NCBI GenBank assembly: GCA_029204225.1
Contig: CM055095.1
Span: 43,611,184 to 43,675,183 of the forward strand
Direction of reading: 5' to 3'
Length of the DNA stretch: 64,000 nucleotides
Source: Diphasiastrum complanatum
Taxonomy: Eukaryota > Streptophyta > Lycopodiopsida > Lycopodiales > Lycopodiaceae
Below, one piece after another: positions 12,982 through 24,859 of this stretch (position 1 is the stretch's first letter; each line of letters opens with the position of its first letter). The notes beneath the pieces are model-generated. The model saw only the letters and a list, made by a program, of their open reading frames with translations. It did no database searches and was not told the origin of the DNA. The position numbers were made by a program, and so were the translations under genes.

Positions 12982-13399
12982 GACTCTAGACAACATAACA
13001 CGTGCCAATCTTGGAGTGAAATTATTTCTTGTATTGATGATAGTTTTGCCAATTATTGTAGCACCTTGAGATTTAGGTGCCACTATTGAATATGAAAGTA
13101 TTATTAGAAATGTTGATGTATAATAAATGTTCAATCTAATTTTAGTAGATTTGAATATTTTGAAATTGAAATTTTCTATGAAAATTTTGTATTTTTAGTT
13201 TTATTGATTTTATGCCATTACTATTATTTTCTAATTTGATATGATTTACTAAATCTATGGTACTATTTGTTGAATTATTTTTCTATAATCCTATAGTTAA
13301 TCTACATCCATTAATTTATCCAACTCTATAATTTTTTCATTCTTTTACATAGATTGCAGAAATACAAAAAAAATCAAACAATAAGAGGCTTCGACACAC

Positions 13400-13400
<1 letters not shown>
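12517..13400. other. AT-rich flank, no gene seen
   Basis: No gene or transposon domain recognised apart from the (AT)n microsatellite inside it. Confidence 0.5.
12904..12976. repeat. (AT)n microsatellite
   Basis: About 36 uninterrupted AT units. Confidence 0.97.
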
Positions 13401-13960
<560 letters not shown>

Positions 13961-14089
13961 AGTTTCGATATTGCGATATTCCATACATTGTTTACATTCT
14001 GTAATTGTTTGTCTACAAAATCGCTTTTCAGTCTTAAGTCATCAATTCATCAACATAATAACTTCAAGATGGATTTCAAAACAAAGCTG

Positions 14090-16860
14090 GTCTCATTGTA
14101 GTTGAATGAATCCAGTTACCATTTTTGAAAATTTAAAATGAAGATCCTAGTAATTTCCAACGAGTTGTGGGATGTTGTCATAGGCATCAAATTGAAGCTT
14201 GAAAATGATAACTTCGAAAGAAGTATGAGACATCTTGAGCGCACTATATGACGTGAGGGATGTGACATCCAAGTTGCATTTCGGAAGGAAATTCTTCTCA
14301 CTCAAGATGTTAACTAGTTTAAGAATCTCTTGCACCAGATGATAGTTGTCGGATCAACTATCGATGATCAAGACACAATCATGACATTGCTATCAAACTT
14401 GTCTTCTAGATACAAAAATTGGGTGACGATCATGATTACACACTTAGATTTAATTATCACCAAAATTATCACTATGTTGTTGGAGGAAGACAATCAAAGA
14501 AGTCAAGACACCTCTCGAGTACATCATCTCATGCTTTATATGTCAACAAAGGCTTGAAACGACAAAAGAAGAAAAGCTCTAAGCAGTCTACATTGAATCA
14601 GAAGTTGACACAAAGTCAAGAGCAATTATTGAATCCACAGCTGAAGAAGGAGAAGCTTTGTAAGTATTGCAAACACACTAATCATGAGATTCAAGATTTT
14701 AGGATATTTAAAAAAAAAAAGAATGCCAACAAGCAATCAAATCAATAGGCAAATGCTGTCACATTATCATCTCAATCTCCTATACCCAACGTGGAAGAAT
14801 TGTTGGAAATTAAGCCCACAATTGTCTCCTTGGTGAATGATTAATTTTTGTTTCAAGATTCTTCCTACACGTTCATTGATCGTTGATCTAGGGTTAGGTG
14901 AAACCAACATTGGTTCTACGTTTGTTCATCTGATAGCTGCAGGAATCATGACTTAGACAACCAAATTACTTGAAGAATGTCTACAACGGGCTTCCGGCTG
15001 ATCTCTAACAAAGGGTAACCAATTCTATCATATTTCAAGTTCAGATGTTAAGTTCAATAATTTGAAGATCATTGAAGACTTGGCCATCTTCAAGAATTTC
15101 CACGAATTAGCATTTAGAACAACTACGCAAAAATACACTAAGTGTCTCAATAGTCTGCAAAAATGAACTATGTTTTTTATAGTGTCAGTTTTTTCGCATT
15201 TCCCCGAAATGCGACAATGTCGACTTTTTCACACTTCTTAAAAAAATGCGACACTTGCCTTCAGATTCTTCCTTTCAACTATTTTGAAGAAGTTAAACTG
15301 TTTTAAAGACACCTTCGCATTTTTAAGGGCACCTTCGCATTTTTACAAACACTGTCGGCTTTTTGCAAAAAATGCGAAGAGAGAGAAAAATCTAGAAGGT
15401 CGTCTATTTTCAACGAGGAACGTTCCAACACTTCCCATAATTTGTGAAGTGAGAGAAAGCCACTTCACGTAAAATACAAAGTGAGAGATTTGCAGCGTCC
15501 TTGTCCGCGTCAACATTCCCTGATTCGTCGACCGAATGTACAGTTCACACAAGCCAAATACTTCCAAGTATAACGACTTACCTAATTAGGTGAGAAACAT
15601 TTACTATAATCAATACATGGATGAAATCTATAAATGGATCGTCCAGACACACTCTACGTGATGCTCCGTCCATGAGACGAATGATTTTGAGCCTCCCAGT
15701 TATGTCGTCATTCTGGTTGTAACTACTATTTTGCTGTGCTTTAGTGTAATATAGTAGCAGCACGTTTTTCTATTTGTGTATAACGTAGATGAATGCTTGT
15801 TGTGGGAATGCACTTCATTGCTGTTTGATCACATTTGTTCACTCACTCTGATCAGAACACGAACGTCTACGACTCCTCAGTTTTTGATCAGACGATGGTT
15901 GTGTTTGACGCCTGAGGAACTTGCGTTGTCATACTGCTCTTTCAATCTATTTCAAAACTAAACTTCTGATTAAATCCATTTTCAATAATACCACACACAA
16001 ACCTTTTCTAATCTCTTCGGTGGACTGTACTCATTTTTGTATTTTTGTGAGTATTGAACTAATTTATAAGATCCTGTTGGGCACCAGAACACTTAGCATA
16101 AACATTCTATTAGATTGTTTTTGCATCTATCAACGCATTGTAGCAGGAGAGTTGTTCCACAAATATATCTGCTCTCTTCTCCGTTTGCGTTCTCTATACT
16201 CCCTTGCCCCATCAAAAATAATCGTTTATGGTTAGAGACCAAAAAGCACATGCCAATGATTCTTGGTTTATGGATTCTGGAGCTACTCATCACATGACCA
16301 TTCATCGTGAACATTTTCTTTCCTATACACCTTATAATACAAAGAAATTTATTCACCTTGGCAATAATAGTACATATACTATCGAAGGTGAAGGCATTAT
16401 AAGATTGAAGTTCCTCCAATGCAAACTTTATCATTGCTTGATACAAAGTATTTCATTATTTTCATTAACGAATATTCTAGAAGAACAACTATTTTATTAA
16501 ACAAAAATCGGAGGCTTTTAAAATATTTTGACAATTCAAGGAGCGTATAGAACTGGAAACTGGCAAAAGAATCAAATCATTGAGGTCCGAAATAGGAGAG
16601 AGTATATTTCAACTGAATTCAAGGAGTATTGCCTTAGTAAAGACATTGAACAACAATTTATTACCTCCTATCTACCTCAATAAAATGGACTTGCTAAGAG
16701 AAAGAATCGAACCTTAGTTGACGAAGTGGCAAAGTGTACGCTTGTTCAGGCGACACTTCTAAAATTCTTATGGGCTGACGATGTTTCCACTACAGCTTAT
16801 ATCCAGAATATATGCTTTAGGAAAGATTGCGGATCATTAAAAAATAGAAAACGATAATTT
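14090..16860 (+). pseudogene. Ty1/copia gag-protease-integrase remnant
   Basis: The gag region is at 14090-14760. It includes ELWDVVIGIKLKLE, then TIDDQDTIMTLLSNLSSRYK, and a zinc-knuckle-like CKYCKHTNHEIQDF in which the last Cys is Phe. The protease motif SWFMDSGATHHMT appears only at about 16261. Integrase sequence follows (YISTEFKEYCLSKDIEQQF, then NGLAKRKNRTLVDEVAKCT, to about 16820). About 1.4 kb at 14800-16220 between gag and protease does not fit a copia and may be a separate insertion. Many stops and frameshifts make it dead. Confidence 0.8.
14800..16220. other. unidentified insert within copia remnant
   Basis: This stretch splits gag from protease in the copia remnant. It has no recognised coding domain. 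It includes a region at about 15195-15380 with repeated TTCGCATTT, AATGCGA and TTTTTGC motifs in both orientations. Target duplications were not identified. Confidence 0.4.
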
Positions 16861-16999
16861 GAATTGGGTAATGAAATTACGCTTTTGTTCAAATAATATA
16901 AAAAATGAATAGTCTATAAAACAATTTAGCTATTACTATTGCATCTCAACTTATTTTGATCTTAACATATCATGATCCTAACTCATTGAATGATGTGCT

Positions 17000-17373
17000 A
17001 CAACAACAATATCATCATTGTCAATCAAATGTAACTAATGAATTATATCTATTTATAGTCGTGCAGTAATGCCCTGAAATCTATGTTGGCACTAGATTTG
17101 ATCCCTAGAAAATAACATTACATTCCACTCTATTAAAGTGTCCCCAATATGTATTTTGACTTTGAAGATCAAATTATATCTAGACTTTATATTTTGAGTT
17201 TCTGCTACAATGGTCACATTTTGCATTTTGAGCATGTGGATTGAAATTATATTTTGACCTTGAAAATCAGAATTTTAATTTGACCTTGTCAGATTTCTAT
17301 AGACTAACTTATGTACAAGTATTTATGGCAGATCCATATTACCTTTGACTTCATCAAAGATAGATATTTAACA
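17000..17373 (-). mobile_element. copia 3' LTR portion
   Basis: Sequence immediately downstream (minus sense) of the polypurine tract begins TGTTAAATATCTATC, as expected for an LTR. Its other end could not be fixed. Confidence 0.4.
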
Positions 17374-17960
17374 CTCCCCCTTGATGTAGATCTTGGAAAA
17401 CCTTGATATTCAAAGTTAACAAATTGTTAAATCTGTTATGATTTTCAACTGATAATGCCTTTGTAAAAATGTCCGCTGCCATAACTAAGTTTCGCAAAAT
17501 GCAAGTGCGATATCTTGACTAAGTACTTTGTCTCTGACACACTAGTACTAATGGAGGCTTGACTATAAGACTAAGGGTCTTTCTAAAATTAGTGTTAAGA
17601 ACCAAAGAAAAACCCTTGGCAACCAAACGAGCCTTCCATTTGTCAATATTCCCATCAGTTTTGTTTGTATATAATTTTGAAAATCCATCTCCACCCTACA
17701 ATGTTCTTAATCAGGTGGCATATTTGTAATCCACATTTTATTCTTAATAGAAGATTGACTGACACTCTTTATCCATTGCTGATTTCCAATGTTCTACATT
17801 AGAACTAGATACTGCTTCTTTTACGGTGGATGGCTCAAATATGTCAAACAAGAAATGTGCTTCATGGCCACGTGCTCGAACTAGATACCGCTTCTTTCAC
17901 CGTGGATGGCTCAAATATGTAAAACAATAAATGTGCTTCATGGCCACGTGAAATAGGATG
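17374..17960 (-). pseudogene. Ty1/copia reverse transcriptase / RNase H remnant
   Basis: On the minus strand the start of a copia reverse transcriptase is readable: HEAHFLFDIFEPSTVKEAV, then SSNVEHWKSAMDKECQS (about 17890-17750). Degenerate sequence follows, then an RNase H end (SVSETKYLVKISHLHFAKL, about 17540-17480) and the polypurine tract AAGGGGGAG (17374-17383). The LTR would begin TGTTAAATATC at 17373. The first about 75 bp of the RT are tandemly duplicated (about 17798-17872 and 17873-17950). Most of the RT core is deleted. Confidence 0.7.
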
Positions 17961-17998
17961 TAGTATGAACTTTGAAGTAGGCCTCAGTCAAATTAAGC

Positions 17999-18002
<4 letters not shown>

Positions 18003-18047
<45 letters not shown>

Positions 18048-18175
18048 CGGCTAGCCCAAATAAAATTAAAAAACAAAACTACTGAAGACTTTTCGTAAGC
18101 GGGATTCGAACCCTCGTACCGTGTCTTTTGTGGCACGACGCGAGCTTAGACCGCCGCTCTTGGATATTTAAGAGA
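18003..18175 (-). mobile_element. tRNA-derived SINE-like unit with (TC)n tail
   Basis: On the minus strand there is a perfect RNA polymerase III B box, GGTTCGAATCC (18102-18112). About 30-40 bp upstream is an A-box-like AGCGGCGGTCTAAGC (18144-18159), close to the D arm of leucine-type tRNAs (GAGCGGTCTAAG). Downstream is a short T-rich body ending GGGCTAGCCGCCTCTTC followed by (TC)n (18003-18042). It cannot be a functional tRNA because the anticodon arm and acceptor stem do not fold. The layout (tRNA head, short body, simple-repeat tail) is that of a SINE. Confidence 0.5.
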
Positions 18176-18412
18176 CCATTCAGATTCGGCATTGAGAAGT
18201 CGACGAGTAGATTTTTGACACGTGGCCGACATCCAACCAGGCGGGCTAAAGATTACGCGTGCCTAAGCGCCTTCAGCAGTCAGACAGAGCAGCAGGAAAG
18301 GGAGAAGAGAGCAGAAAAGAGGAGGAGAAGAGGAGATCGAGAGGTGGGAGGCAGTTTTGGGAGGACAGGATCAGCGGGTGGAAGCAGTTTTCGACGACCA
18401 GGAATCAAAACT

Positions 18413-18513
18413 ATGGCGATGGGGCGCCATGCTCGCATGGCTCGGGCGTGTTTGGCCCGCTTACCCAACTCCTCTTCTCGTCCCCATTCAACTCCATCAA
18501 AACAAAACCCACG
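18413..18513 (+). CDS. possible first exon encoding an organellar presequence
   Basis: The exon begins at an ATG at 18413 and encodes MAMGRHARMARACLARLPNS followed by SSRPHSTPSKQNP. It ends at a donor site ACG|GTAATT with two leftover bases. The peptide is rich in Arg, Ala and Ser and has no acidic residue, as in mitochondrial presequences. It is preceded by a GC- and purine-rich stretch (18180-18412) like a plant 5' leader. The next + strand host exons are those of the mitochondrial E2 gene at 44185, but the phases do not join directly, so at least one extra exon would be needed. It could instead belong to another gene lost to transposons. Confidence 0.35.
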
Positions 18514-20340
18514 GTAATTCTTACTTTTATGTATTTCTCCATTCAGAATACGAAAAATTTCTAATCCAATTCCTACTTTTTTTTTGACTTGCTGCATTTG
18601 TTTTCCACTGTGATCAGCACATTGATCTGTAGTTTTGCTCTTTCTAATAAAAATTTCACTTAAATAGCTCTATATTTTGAGTGTTCTTTCTTTTTTGGAT
18701 CCACTATCTCCCTCCAAGTAAAGGCATTGTGATTAAAAGGCAGATTTCTTTTTCAAATTAATTTCTTGGATGGGATTGAGTGCTAGTTGATGGAATGAAT
18801 TAGGCATTTTACGTCAATAGCTGTGAATCTTAACCTGGGGTACACAATTCTCACACATCTAAGCCAAGTTTTAAGAGATCTAACTTGCTGAGGGCGGATC
18901 TTTTTCCGAAATCTACACATTAGCCACTGATACCCTTTGCAATCCTTTTAAATTGGAACCTTGTGTCCCGAACATATACGGAATGAAATTCATTTTGAAG
19001 ATTAAAACGAGTTTTTGTAATGAATTTAAAACATCCATCATTCAAAGGGGCTGAATTACTTATTATCATGAGCTTAAATTCAAATAAGAGAATCTTTGAT
19101 GCCCAAGATCATTTCTATATCTCAACAATTTCAAAATATTTTTGTGAGAGAATCCAACTAAAAAGTATGTTCAAATTTTTTTTTTGGCCTCACTTTGTAC
19201 CAAACTCATTCCGTACATCACTTCAAAACGCATTTGGTACAAAAAAAACAACTAATTATGATATTAATTTGCGATTGTGTTTTGAAAATTGTATGTCATA
19301 ATGTGGGAGTGCAATGCATCTCTTGAATCAAACCAAATTATAGGCATCTATGTTAATAAGAATGTTTCAAAATGAAGTATATAACAATTTTGTGTAGTTG
19401 ATAGTCAGTTTGAAAAGTAACACTAAGTAGAATCTTGTAGCCGATGGCTATCATGTATCCATCTATGCCAAGGATATGAAGAATGTAGTGATCGTTGTCG
19501 TATACGGAGTTGGTTGCGCGTGGCATAGTTGCTACTATACGTGTGTTTGTTCTGTACATTCCTTACTCCCATACATCCATATGCATATTTGAAGTTTTCC
19601 AAAATTTATTGTGACCGTACACCACAAAATATATAATCTATCAAAAAATACATGATGTTGGTCAAATACTAAAATTTGTATAGGCTGATGCTGTGAATAC
19701 TTTTAAATTTAATATTACATTAAAGAAGCATACAATAAGATTCAAAATCACTGCCTTACACTAGTTACACATGAGATCATGCTTGTAGTTTGCAAGTTGC
19801 ACTGTCTTTAAAGGGCCTCTTTGCTTTATAAACAAAGGCAAGACAAACCAAATCTCATTCGAAAGGGATTTACAATTTTTTTTTTTTTGCTTGGAAGATG
19901 AACTAAAAGGTTCAAATTTCATATGATGATCAAGAACCTGTAACTTAAATAGAATCATGTTGAAACTTCTCTACTTTTAAAGTAGAAAGTTGCCTGTCAA
20001 TTTGAAACTTTTATTAGTAGAAATTCGTTCGCCAAAAAATGAGACTTCGAATTCTAGCCTATGTGAGATACCAAGTGAGGCCTAGCCTCGACGCATGTGT
20101 GTGCTACTGGGCAAGACAATATCTTCCTTTTTCTAAGTTAGTTCTGACACGCATGGACAGACTTATAGAGAAGTGCTGTCGTACGCATGTGGTGCCAATA
20201 GTGACTTCTTGTTAACTTGACTCGTAATGTTAGTAGTCGTGCTGCACATGCTGTCTGTCATTTTGTGTTTGTCGTCTATGTGATGTGTGGGCATTCCCTG
20301 AGTGAGACTCTATGCTGCTGTTCAGAGAAGAAAGATGTGA
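18514..20340. other. no recognisable gene
   Basis: AT-rich sequence following the possible presequence exon. No further exon, RNA gene or transposon domain could be supported. Confidence 0.45.
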
Positions 20341-20357
20341 TATAGTGGTCTACATAA

Positions 20358-20361
<4 letters not shown>

Positions 20362-20436
<75 letters not shown>

Positions 20437-20610
20437 TCTTTTCCATACCAAAAGGTATATAAGACTAAAAGATACATGTCAAGTGTGGTAACAAAGGGAG
20501 TGTGTGTAACGACTCCAAGTAATACGAAATAAAAAGTACATGTAGAGAACTAATGTGCTCGAAATGTAAATGACTAACATGAGTACTATAACTGCAATAT
20601 GAATGTAACA
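20362..20610 (-). mobile_element. LINE 3' end with (TC)n tail, copy 2
   Basis: Read on the minus strand, this repeats the 3' block at 100-254: CTTGGAGTCGTTACACAC, then ACCACACTTGACATGTA, then TCTTATATACC-TTTT-GGTATGGAAAAGACATT, then the (TC)n tail (20362-20434). The hairpin at 20445-20458 is ATACC/GGTAT. Relative to the copy at 200-213 the middle pair has changed from G-C to A-T, which keeps the stem. Confidence 0.65.
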
Positions 20611-20614
20611 AGGT

Positions 20615-20697
<83 letters not shown>

Positions 20698-20770
20698 CTT
20701 TTAGATGCAAGAAGGCATATAAGACGAAGTACATGTCAAGTGTATAATGAAAAGTACGGGAGTGTCCACG
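20611..20770 (-). mobile_element. LINE 3' end with (TC)n tail, copy 3
   Basis: A second minus-strand 3' end directly follows the first. It reads ACTTGACATGTACTTCGTCTTATATGCCTTCTTGCATCTAAAA, then (TC)n (20617-20694). The hairpin (20705-20718) keeps four pairs. The two ends lie head to tail. Confidence 0.6.
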
Positions 20771-21130
20771 TACTTCTAGTGTCCAGGGAGTTGGGGTTCT
20801 CGGGTGGAGGAATAGCTTAGGACCCCATCCACATCACCTCCGCATTGGGCTATGGAACTTTAACAATATTCATTCTTCCACAGCGGTAGGAGATTCAATA
20901 GATTTCATCGCACAAAGGGATATTTTTTTTTTTCATGGAGACTCACGAGAGTCTGAGGGGAATCGGGATTATTGGAGTTTCAAGGATTAAGGTGGGATCT
21001 CGTCATGCCGTCAAATTGGCTAATTTTGGTTCTATATCCTGGAAGGAGATCAATCGGCCTAGCTCAAACCAGGTACTGATTGTGATTATGAGGGGTTGGG
21101 GCCCTCATGGTATTCAATCATAATTAATGG
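20771..21130 (+). pseudogene. LINE ORF1/endonuclease-like fragment (tentative)
   Basis: The stretch at 20786-20854 (GGGAGTTGGG ... CCCCATCCACATCACCT) matches 43515-43584, which follows a LINE ORF1-like segment. Downstream, interrupted frames read SIDFIAQRDIFFF and METHESLRGIGIIG. The combination of D-I-x-F-x-x-E-T-H and a GG-like stretch is what the start of an APE-type LINE endonuclease looks like. The assignment rests on weak motifs. Confidence 0.35.
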
Positions 21131-21479
21131 TTGAGGCCTAAAAACCTTGATGGTGGATTTGCCTAGTGCTAGCAACGACTCACAGGGGAAGTGGCTGATG
21201 TGGCCTAGTTAGGCTGCTGAGGTGTGCCAATGAGCTGTCACAGTTCACTCCTAGTTGAGGAGGAGCCTTGGAGGTTATAAGTATACCCATAGCCCAGCCC
21301 GGGGCCCCCAACTCTTTGCCATTGGGAACTCTTGGGAGTGCTATCAATATAGCGTGCTTGCCCTTCACGAATATATGTAAGGTCATCGTCCATATAAATG
21401 GTAGTGAATATAAGGGAGTCTATTACTGACTATATGATGAGACTTAAAGATTTTAACTTTATGCTATAGGAGAATATGT
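21131..21479. other. no recognisable gene
   Basis: Transition between the LINE-like fragment and the copia fragment. No domain was recognised. Confidence 0.4.
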
Positions 21480-22372
21480 ACCTGATATTCTTCTAGTCCC
21501 AATTTGCTTCTACGAGTACATCGGAGCGCAATGGAGTAGTTGTAAGGAAAAACAGGTTTATTGTGGACAGTGCAAGAAGCATGTTAAGGCAACGAATCCT
21601 CCATATCGTTTATGGGGTGAAGTGAATACATTGGTTTATCTACTCAATAGAACTACTAGAGCGGGTCTAAATTGAACACTAGAGAGGGCATGTACAAGTA
21701 AGAAACCATGAGTAGACCATTTGAGAGTTTTTGGGAGCATTGTAGATGCTCATGTTCAAAGGGACAAAGGCAAAAGTTGGATTCAAAGGCAATTAAGTGT
21801 CTATTTCACGGTATGATGAGGAAGAAAAGGCTTGTTGTCTTTATGATATTGGAAGTCGGAAAGTTACATTGAGAAGGGAAGTTATTTTTGAGGAAGATGA
21901 TGTACATGATTTTGAGGAAAATAAAGAGAATATTTTTTCATAGTTTTCCAAGACTTCTCATTGATGACGTAATTGAAGAAAATGAACCTGAAGTAGCTGA
22001 GCTGGCTGGGATCATTGCAAGAAAGGGAACCAACTTATCTACGAGTCAAACACAGGTGGATCATGGAAAGAGAAAGGAAAGGCCAAGGGTATCTTATTCA
22101 TATTACCAAGAGATGGTGGTGTACAACATGAAAGTAGTGAAGAAACACATTATGCTTTCATTATTGGATACGAATGATCCTAAGATGCCACTAAGGCCAT
22201 CAGGTAAGAGGCCAATTGGGTGCAAATGAATTTATGAAATGAAGTTTAAGTATGATGGTTCAATTGACAAGCATGGCAAGATTAGTGGCTATGGGTTATG
22301 CACAAGAGGAAGGTATCGACTACGATGAAACCTTTGCACTGGTGGCAAAAATGAATACATTGGGGGCCATAC
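21480..22372 (+). pseudogene. Ty1/copia integrase-RT remnant
   Basis: Integrase C-terminal sequence is readable at about 21520-21800 (ERNGVVVRKNRFIVDSARSM, then VDHLRVFGSIVDAHVQRDKG). Linker follows (GSRKVTLRREVIFEEDDVHD). The beginning of the reverse transcriptase is at 22200-22372 (KRPIGCK, YDGSIDKHGK, LVAMGYAQEEGIDYDETFAL). Frameshifts and stops are frequent. The sequence stops where the minus-strand LTR begins at 22373. Confidence 0.8.
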
Positions 22373-23005
22373 TGTCGAAAATCAGTGGGAATGAGCGGAA
22401 GCTGATGAGCGAGCTTGGTGTAGGATCAGAAGTGCCACAGTTAGCAGCAGAATATTCAAATTGAATGATTCAGACAAATGCTCAATGAAACAATACAGTA
22501 GTGAGACTGAGAATTTGCACTCTGATTAATATCAAACAATGAGTACAATGCTTGAAGTGATAACTTCAGCTTATAGTCGTTGAGTGTGATAACACCGGCT
22601 ACAAAAAGATTGATCAGATTAAGAATTATCAGAAGTTTTCTGATGAAGATTCTAGGATTGATATACAACAAAATATCTACAACAACCGTTTTTGTTGCAG
22701 TTATTACAACCGCCTCATTACAGTTAATGCATGTACAAAGTGGGCAGACTATCAACGCGAAGTCGTCGGGTCGGATTTTAGACCGAAAGTATCGAAATTT
22801 ACAATGTATCGAAAAATGTACAATGCTCGAAAATACACTGATTCGAAAAATTAGGGATTTTCCGAGTCGATCCGGTATCGAAAAATTCTAGAAAATTCGA
22901 TCCTGAATTTTTCGATCTTCTGCTCATGAATTCGAGCCTTCTGTTTCTGGTTTTTTAGGATGCTCATTAATGAATGGATTTGAGGCTGAGCACCGAATTC
23001 CAACA
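22373..23005 (-). mobile_element. copia 3' LTR
   Basis: A 633-bp LTR. On the minus strand it begins TGTTGGAATTCGG and ends ATTTTCGACA. It is preceded on the minus strand by the polypurine tract TTAAGGGGGAG (23006-23016). It interrupts the + strand copia RT remnant. Confidence 0.75.
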
Positions 23006-23218
23006 CTCCCCCTTAATGTGGATCCTGAAAACTTTTGATTTTCAGATTCAACATGTTGAATCTGAGATGGTGCTCCTTTGACAGAGACTTTGTGAAGTAA
23101 TTTGCTGCCATTAATTCTGTTCTGCAGTAGACTAATGATACCTCCTTGCTTTGCACTTTCTCTCTTAAATAGTGATACCTGATTTCGATATGCTTGCTTC
23201 GAGAATGAAATCTCGGAT
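23006..23218 (-). pseudogene. copia RNase H C-terminal remnant
   Basis: The minus strand reads HSRSKHIEIRYHYLREKVQS, then LVYCRTELMAANYFTKSLSK, which is the conserved end of copia RNase H (KHIDIRYHFIRE ... DIFTKxL). It is followed by the polypurine tract and the LTR at 22373-23005. It is truncated at 23218 where the LINE 3' end begins. Confidence 0.85.
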
Positions 23219-23429
23219 TGAGAAGAAGCTTTATTAACGTCTTTTCCGTGCCAAAAGGCGTATAAGACGAACAAGTACATCAGGTAAAGTGGAATTAAGA
23301 CGGAGCAGTGCCGCCAAACAACATAACTGAAAAACAAACTAACTAAGAAGAGGATAGTGTCCAGGATTATATGGTACGAAGACCATTTACAGATTCAACT
23401 GGCATCTCTTCAATGCTCTAACTCTCACA

Positions 23430-24390
23430 CTAACTCTGAACAATCTCAGATATCTCATTAGTAGCAACAGGTTTAATATCTACAAAACGAATGATACCAT
23501 CCCTGTAGATCAGCCGCTTTCCATTCGTTATAGCCTCCTGTTTCGCCTTTTTCCGTTCTTGAACTTGAATGAAAGTAAGGTCTTCATCCAGGTATATCGT
23601 AGTGCCCCGCAGTGTAGATCTCTTCCTGAGCACTTCATGACGGCCAGTTGCAGATGCAAAGCGTATGACAAGAGTGCTTGGGTCTTTCTTAGGTCGCCAT
23701 GCAGTATCCATATCCTTGTGATGGTGTTGAAGACTCTCTTCAAGAAACTTTTTAGCATCACGAAATGGGAGTTCGTAATACCTCTGACTCGGACATTGAG
23801 AGCCTTCTGCTCTCGCAAACGGCTTTCGGTGAACGTAGAAGGAAGATGGAGGTGGTAGAACAACAATATTAGCACCTTGAAGCACATCTGCCCAGGATCG
23901 GACAACGGTATGATGCTGTTCCACTTGACTTTCAAGCTGTTGGATCTTATCTGACGTAGTCGAATGAGAGGAAGCTTCGAGTTTGATGGCTGTAACTTCT
24001 TTCTTGAGATCATCGATAGACGAATCTAGTTTCTGAAGATAAGTTTGAACAGCTTGGATCGTAGCTTCAAGAGAAAGAAGTGTTTTTTGATGGTCGTTGA
24101 GATATTCATATGAACGTAACTGATCTGCACGAATGACGGAGATCATAAAGGCTGGAGGCACCCGTGACTCCTTTTCTGAGGTATTCGGGGTCAAAGGGTC
24201 GGCTATAATGGATTCACTATTAGTGAGAAGAGGATCTGACGGAGAAATAGGGATTGCAACCGGAATTGAAGGTGAAGGTGGATCGAAGGTAGGTGCAACA
24301 GATGCAGATGCGATGGCAGGAGCAGGTACAACAACGATGAGATGGATTCCGGGTCAGCAGGGCGTGGATTAGATGTAATGGAAGTAGGTA
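23430..24390 (-). pseudogene. LINE ORF1-like protein (coiled coil plus RRM-like)
   Basis: The main open frame starts at 24194 (MTPNTSEKESRVPPAFM) and is open further upstream into a Pro/Ala/Ser-rich stretch (VAPTFDPPSPSIPVAIPI). It continues across the LTR insertion toward MAPQQRVGGNSPHS at about 29391. Residues of about 25-100 form a heptad-rich segment (LSLEATIQAVQTYLQKLDSS, DKIQQLESQVEQH) likely to be a coiled coil. The C-terminal half has RDAKKFLEESLQ, TLVIRFASATGRHEVLRKR and LRGTTIYLDEDLTFIQVQ. This matches the RRM/CTD style of L1 ORF1 proteins, which bind element RNA as trimers. A frameshift near 23800 separates KALNVRVRGI from the rest. A relative is at 42840-43450. Function as an RNA chaperone is inferred. 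Confidence 0.55.
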
Positions 24391-24808
24391 AGTTACGAAT
24401 AGAGCCACAGCTGATCTAGAGCTAAGCTATGAAAGCATCACATAAGCAAGACTTAACCCTAGAAAGCAGGAAAGAGAGAGATTAAGGAGGCTAAAGAGAG
24501 AGATCAATATCATCAGCTGAATGACAAATGACACAGTTTCCCTACTTATAGCCAAGAGGAAGCCCTAAAAGGAAGCTTCCAGTGGCTAGGGCCCAACTGG
24601 GAGGGATAATAGTGCGCCCTCCAAAAAGGCCCCCACTCTCCAGTAATATGTCCAAATGGCCTAATAATGAATAATAAGGCGAAAGGCCAACCATATAGTC
24701 TGAATGTCACTAATGAATAAAAAAGGGCCCAGGTCCTGTTTATGCATAAAGTAAAGTAACTGTAAATGTAAATGGACGCAGCGAATGTAATGAGCCGAGT
24801 CCATAACT
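24391..24808 (-). repeat. 3' LTR of the chromovirus
   Basis: Same length as the 5' LTR. On the minus strand it starts AGTTATGGACTCGG and ends CGTAACT. Confidence 0.9.
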
Positions 24809-24859
24809 CTCCCCGACACAAAAAAAAGACCCAACTGCCGAAAAGATAACCGGATCAAG

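Noticed and set aside
18102-18160. A functional tRNA gene
   Set aside because: B box and A-box-like elements are present but no acceptor stem or anticodon arm can be formed; called SINE-like instead.
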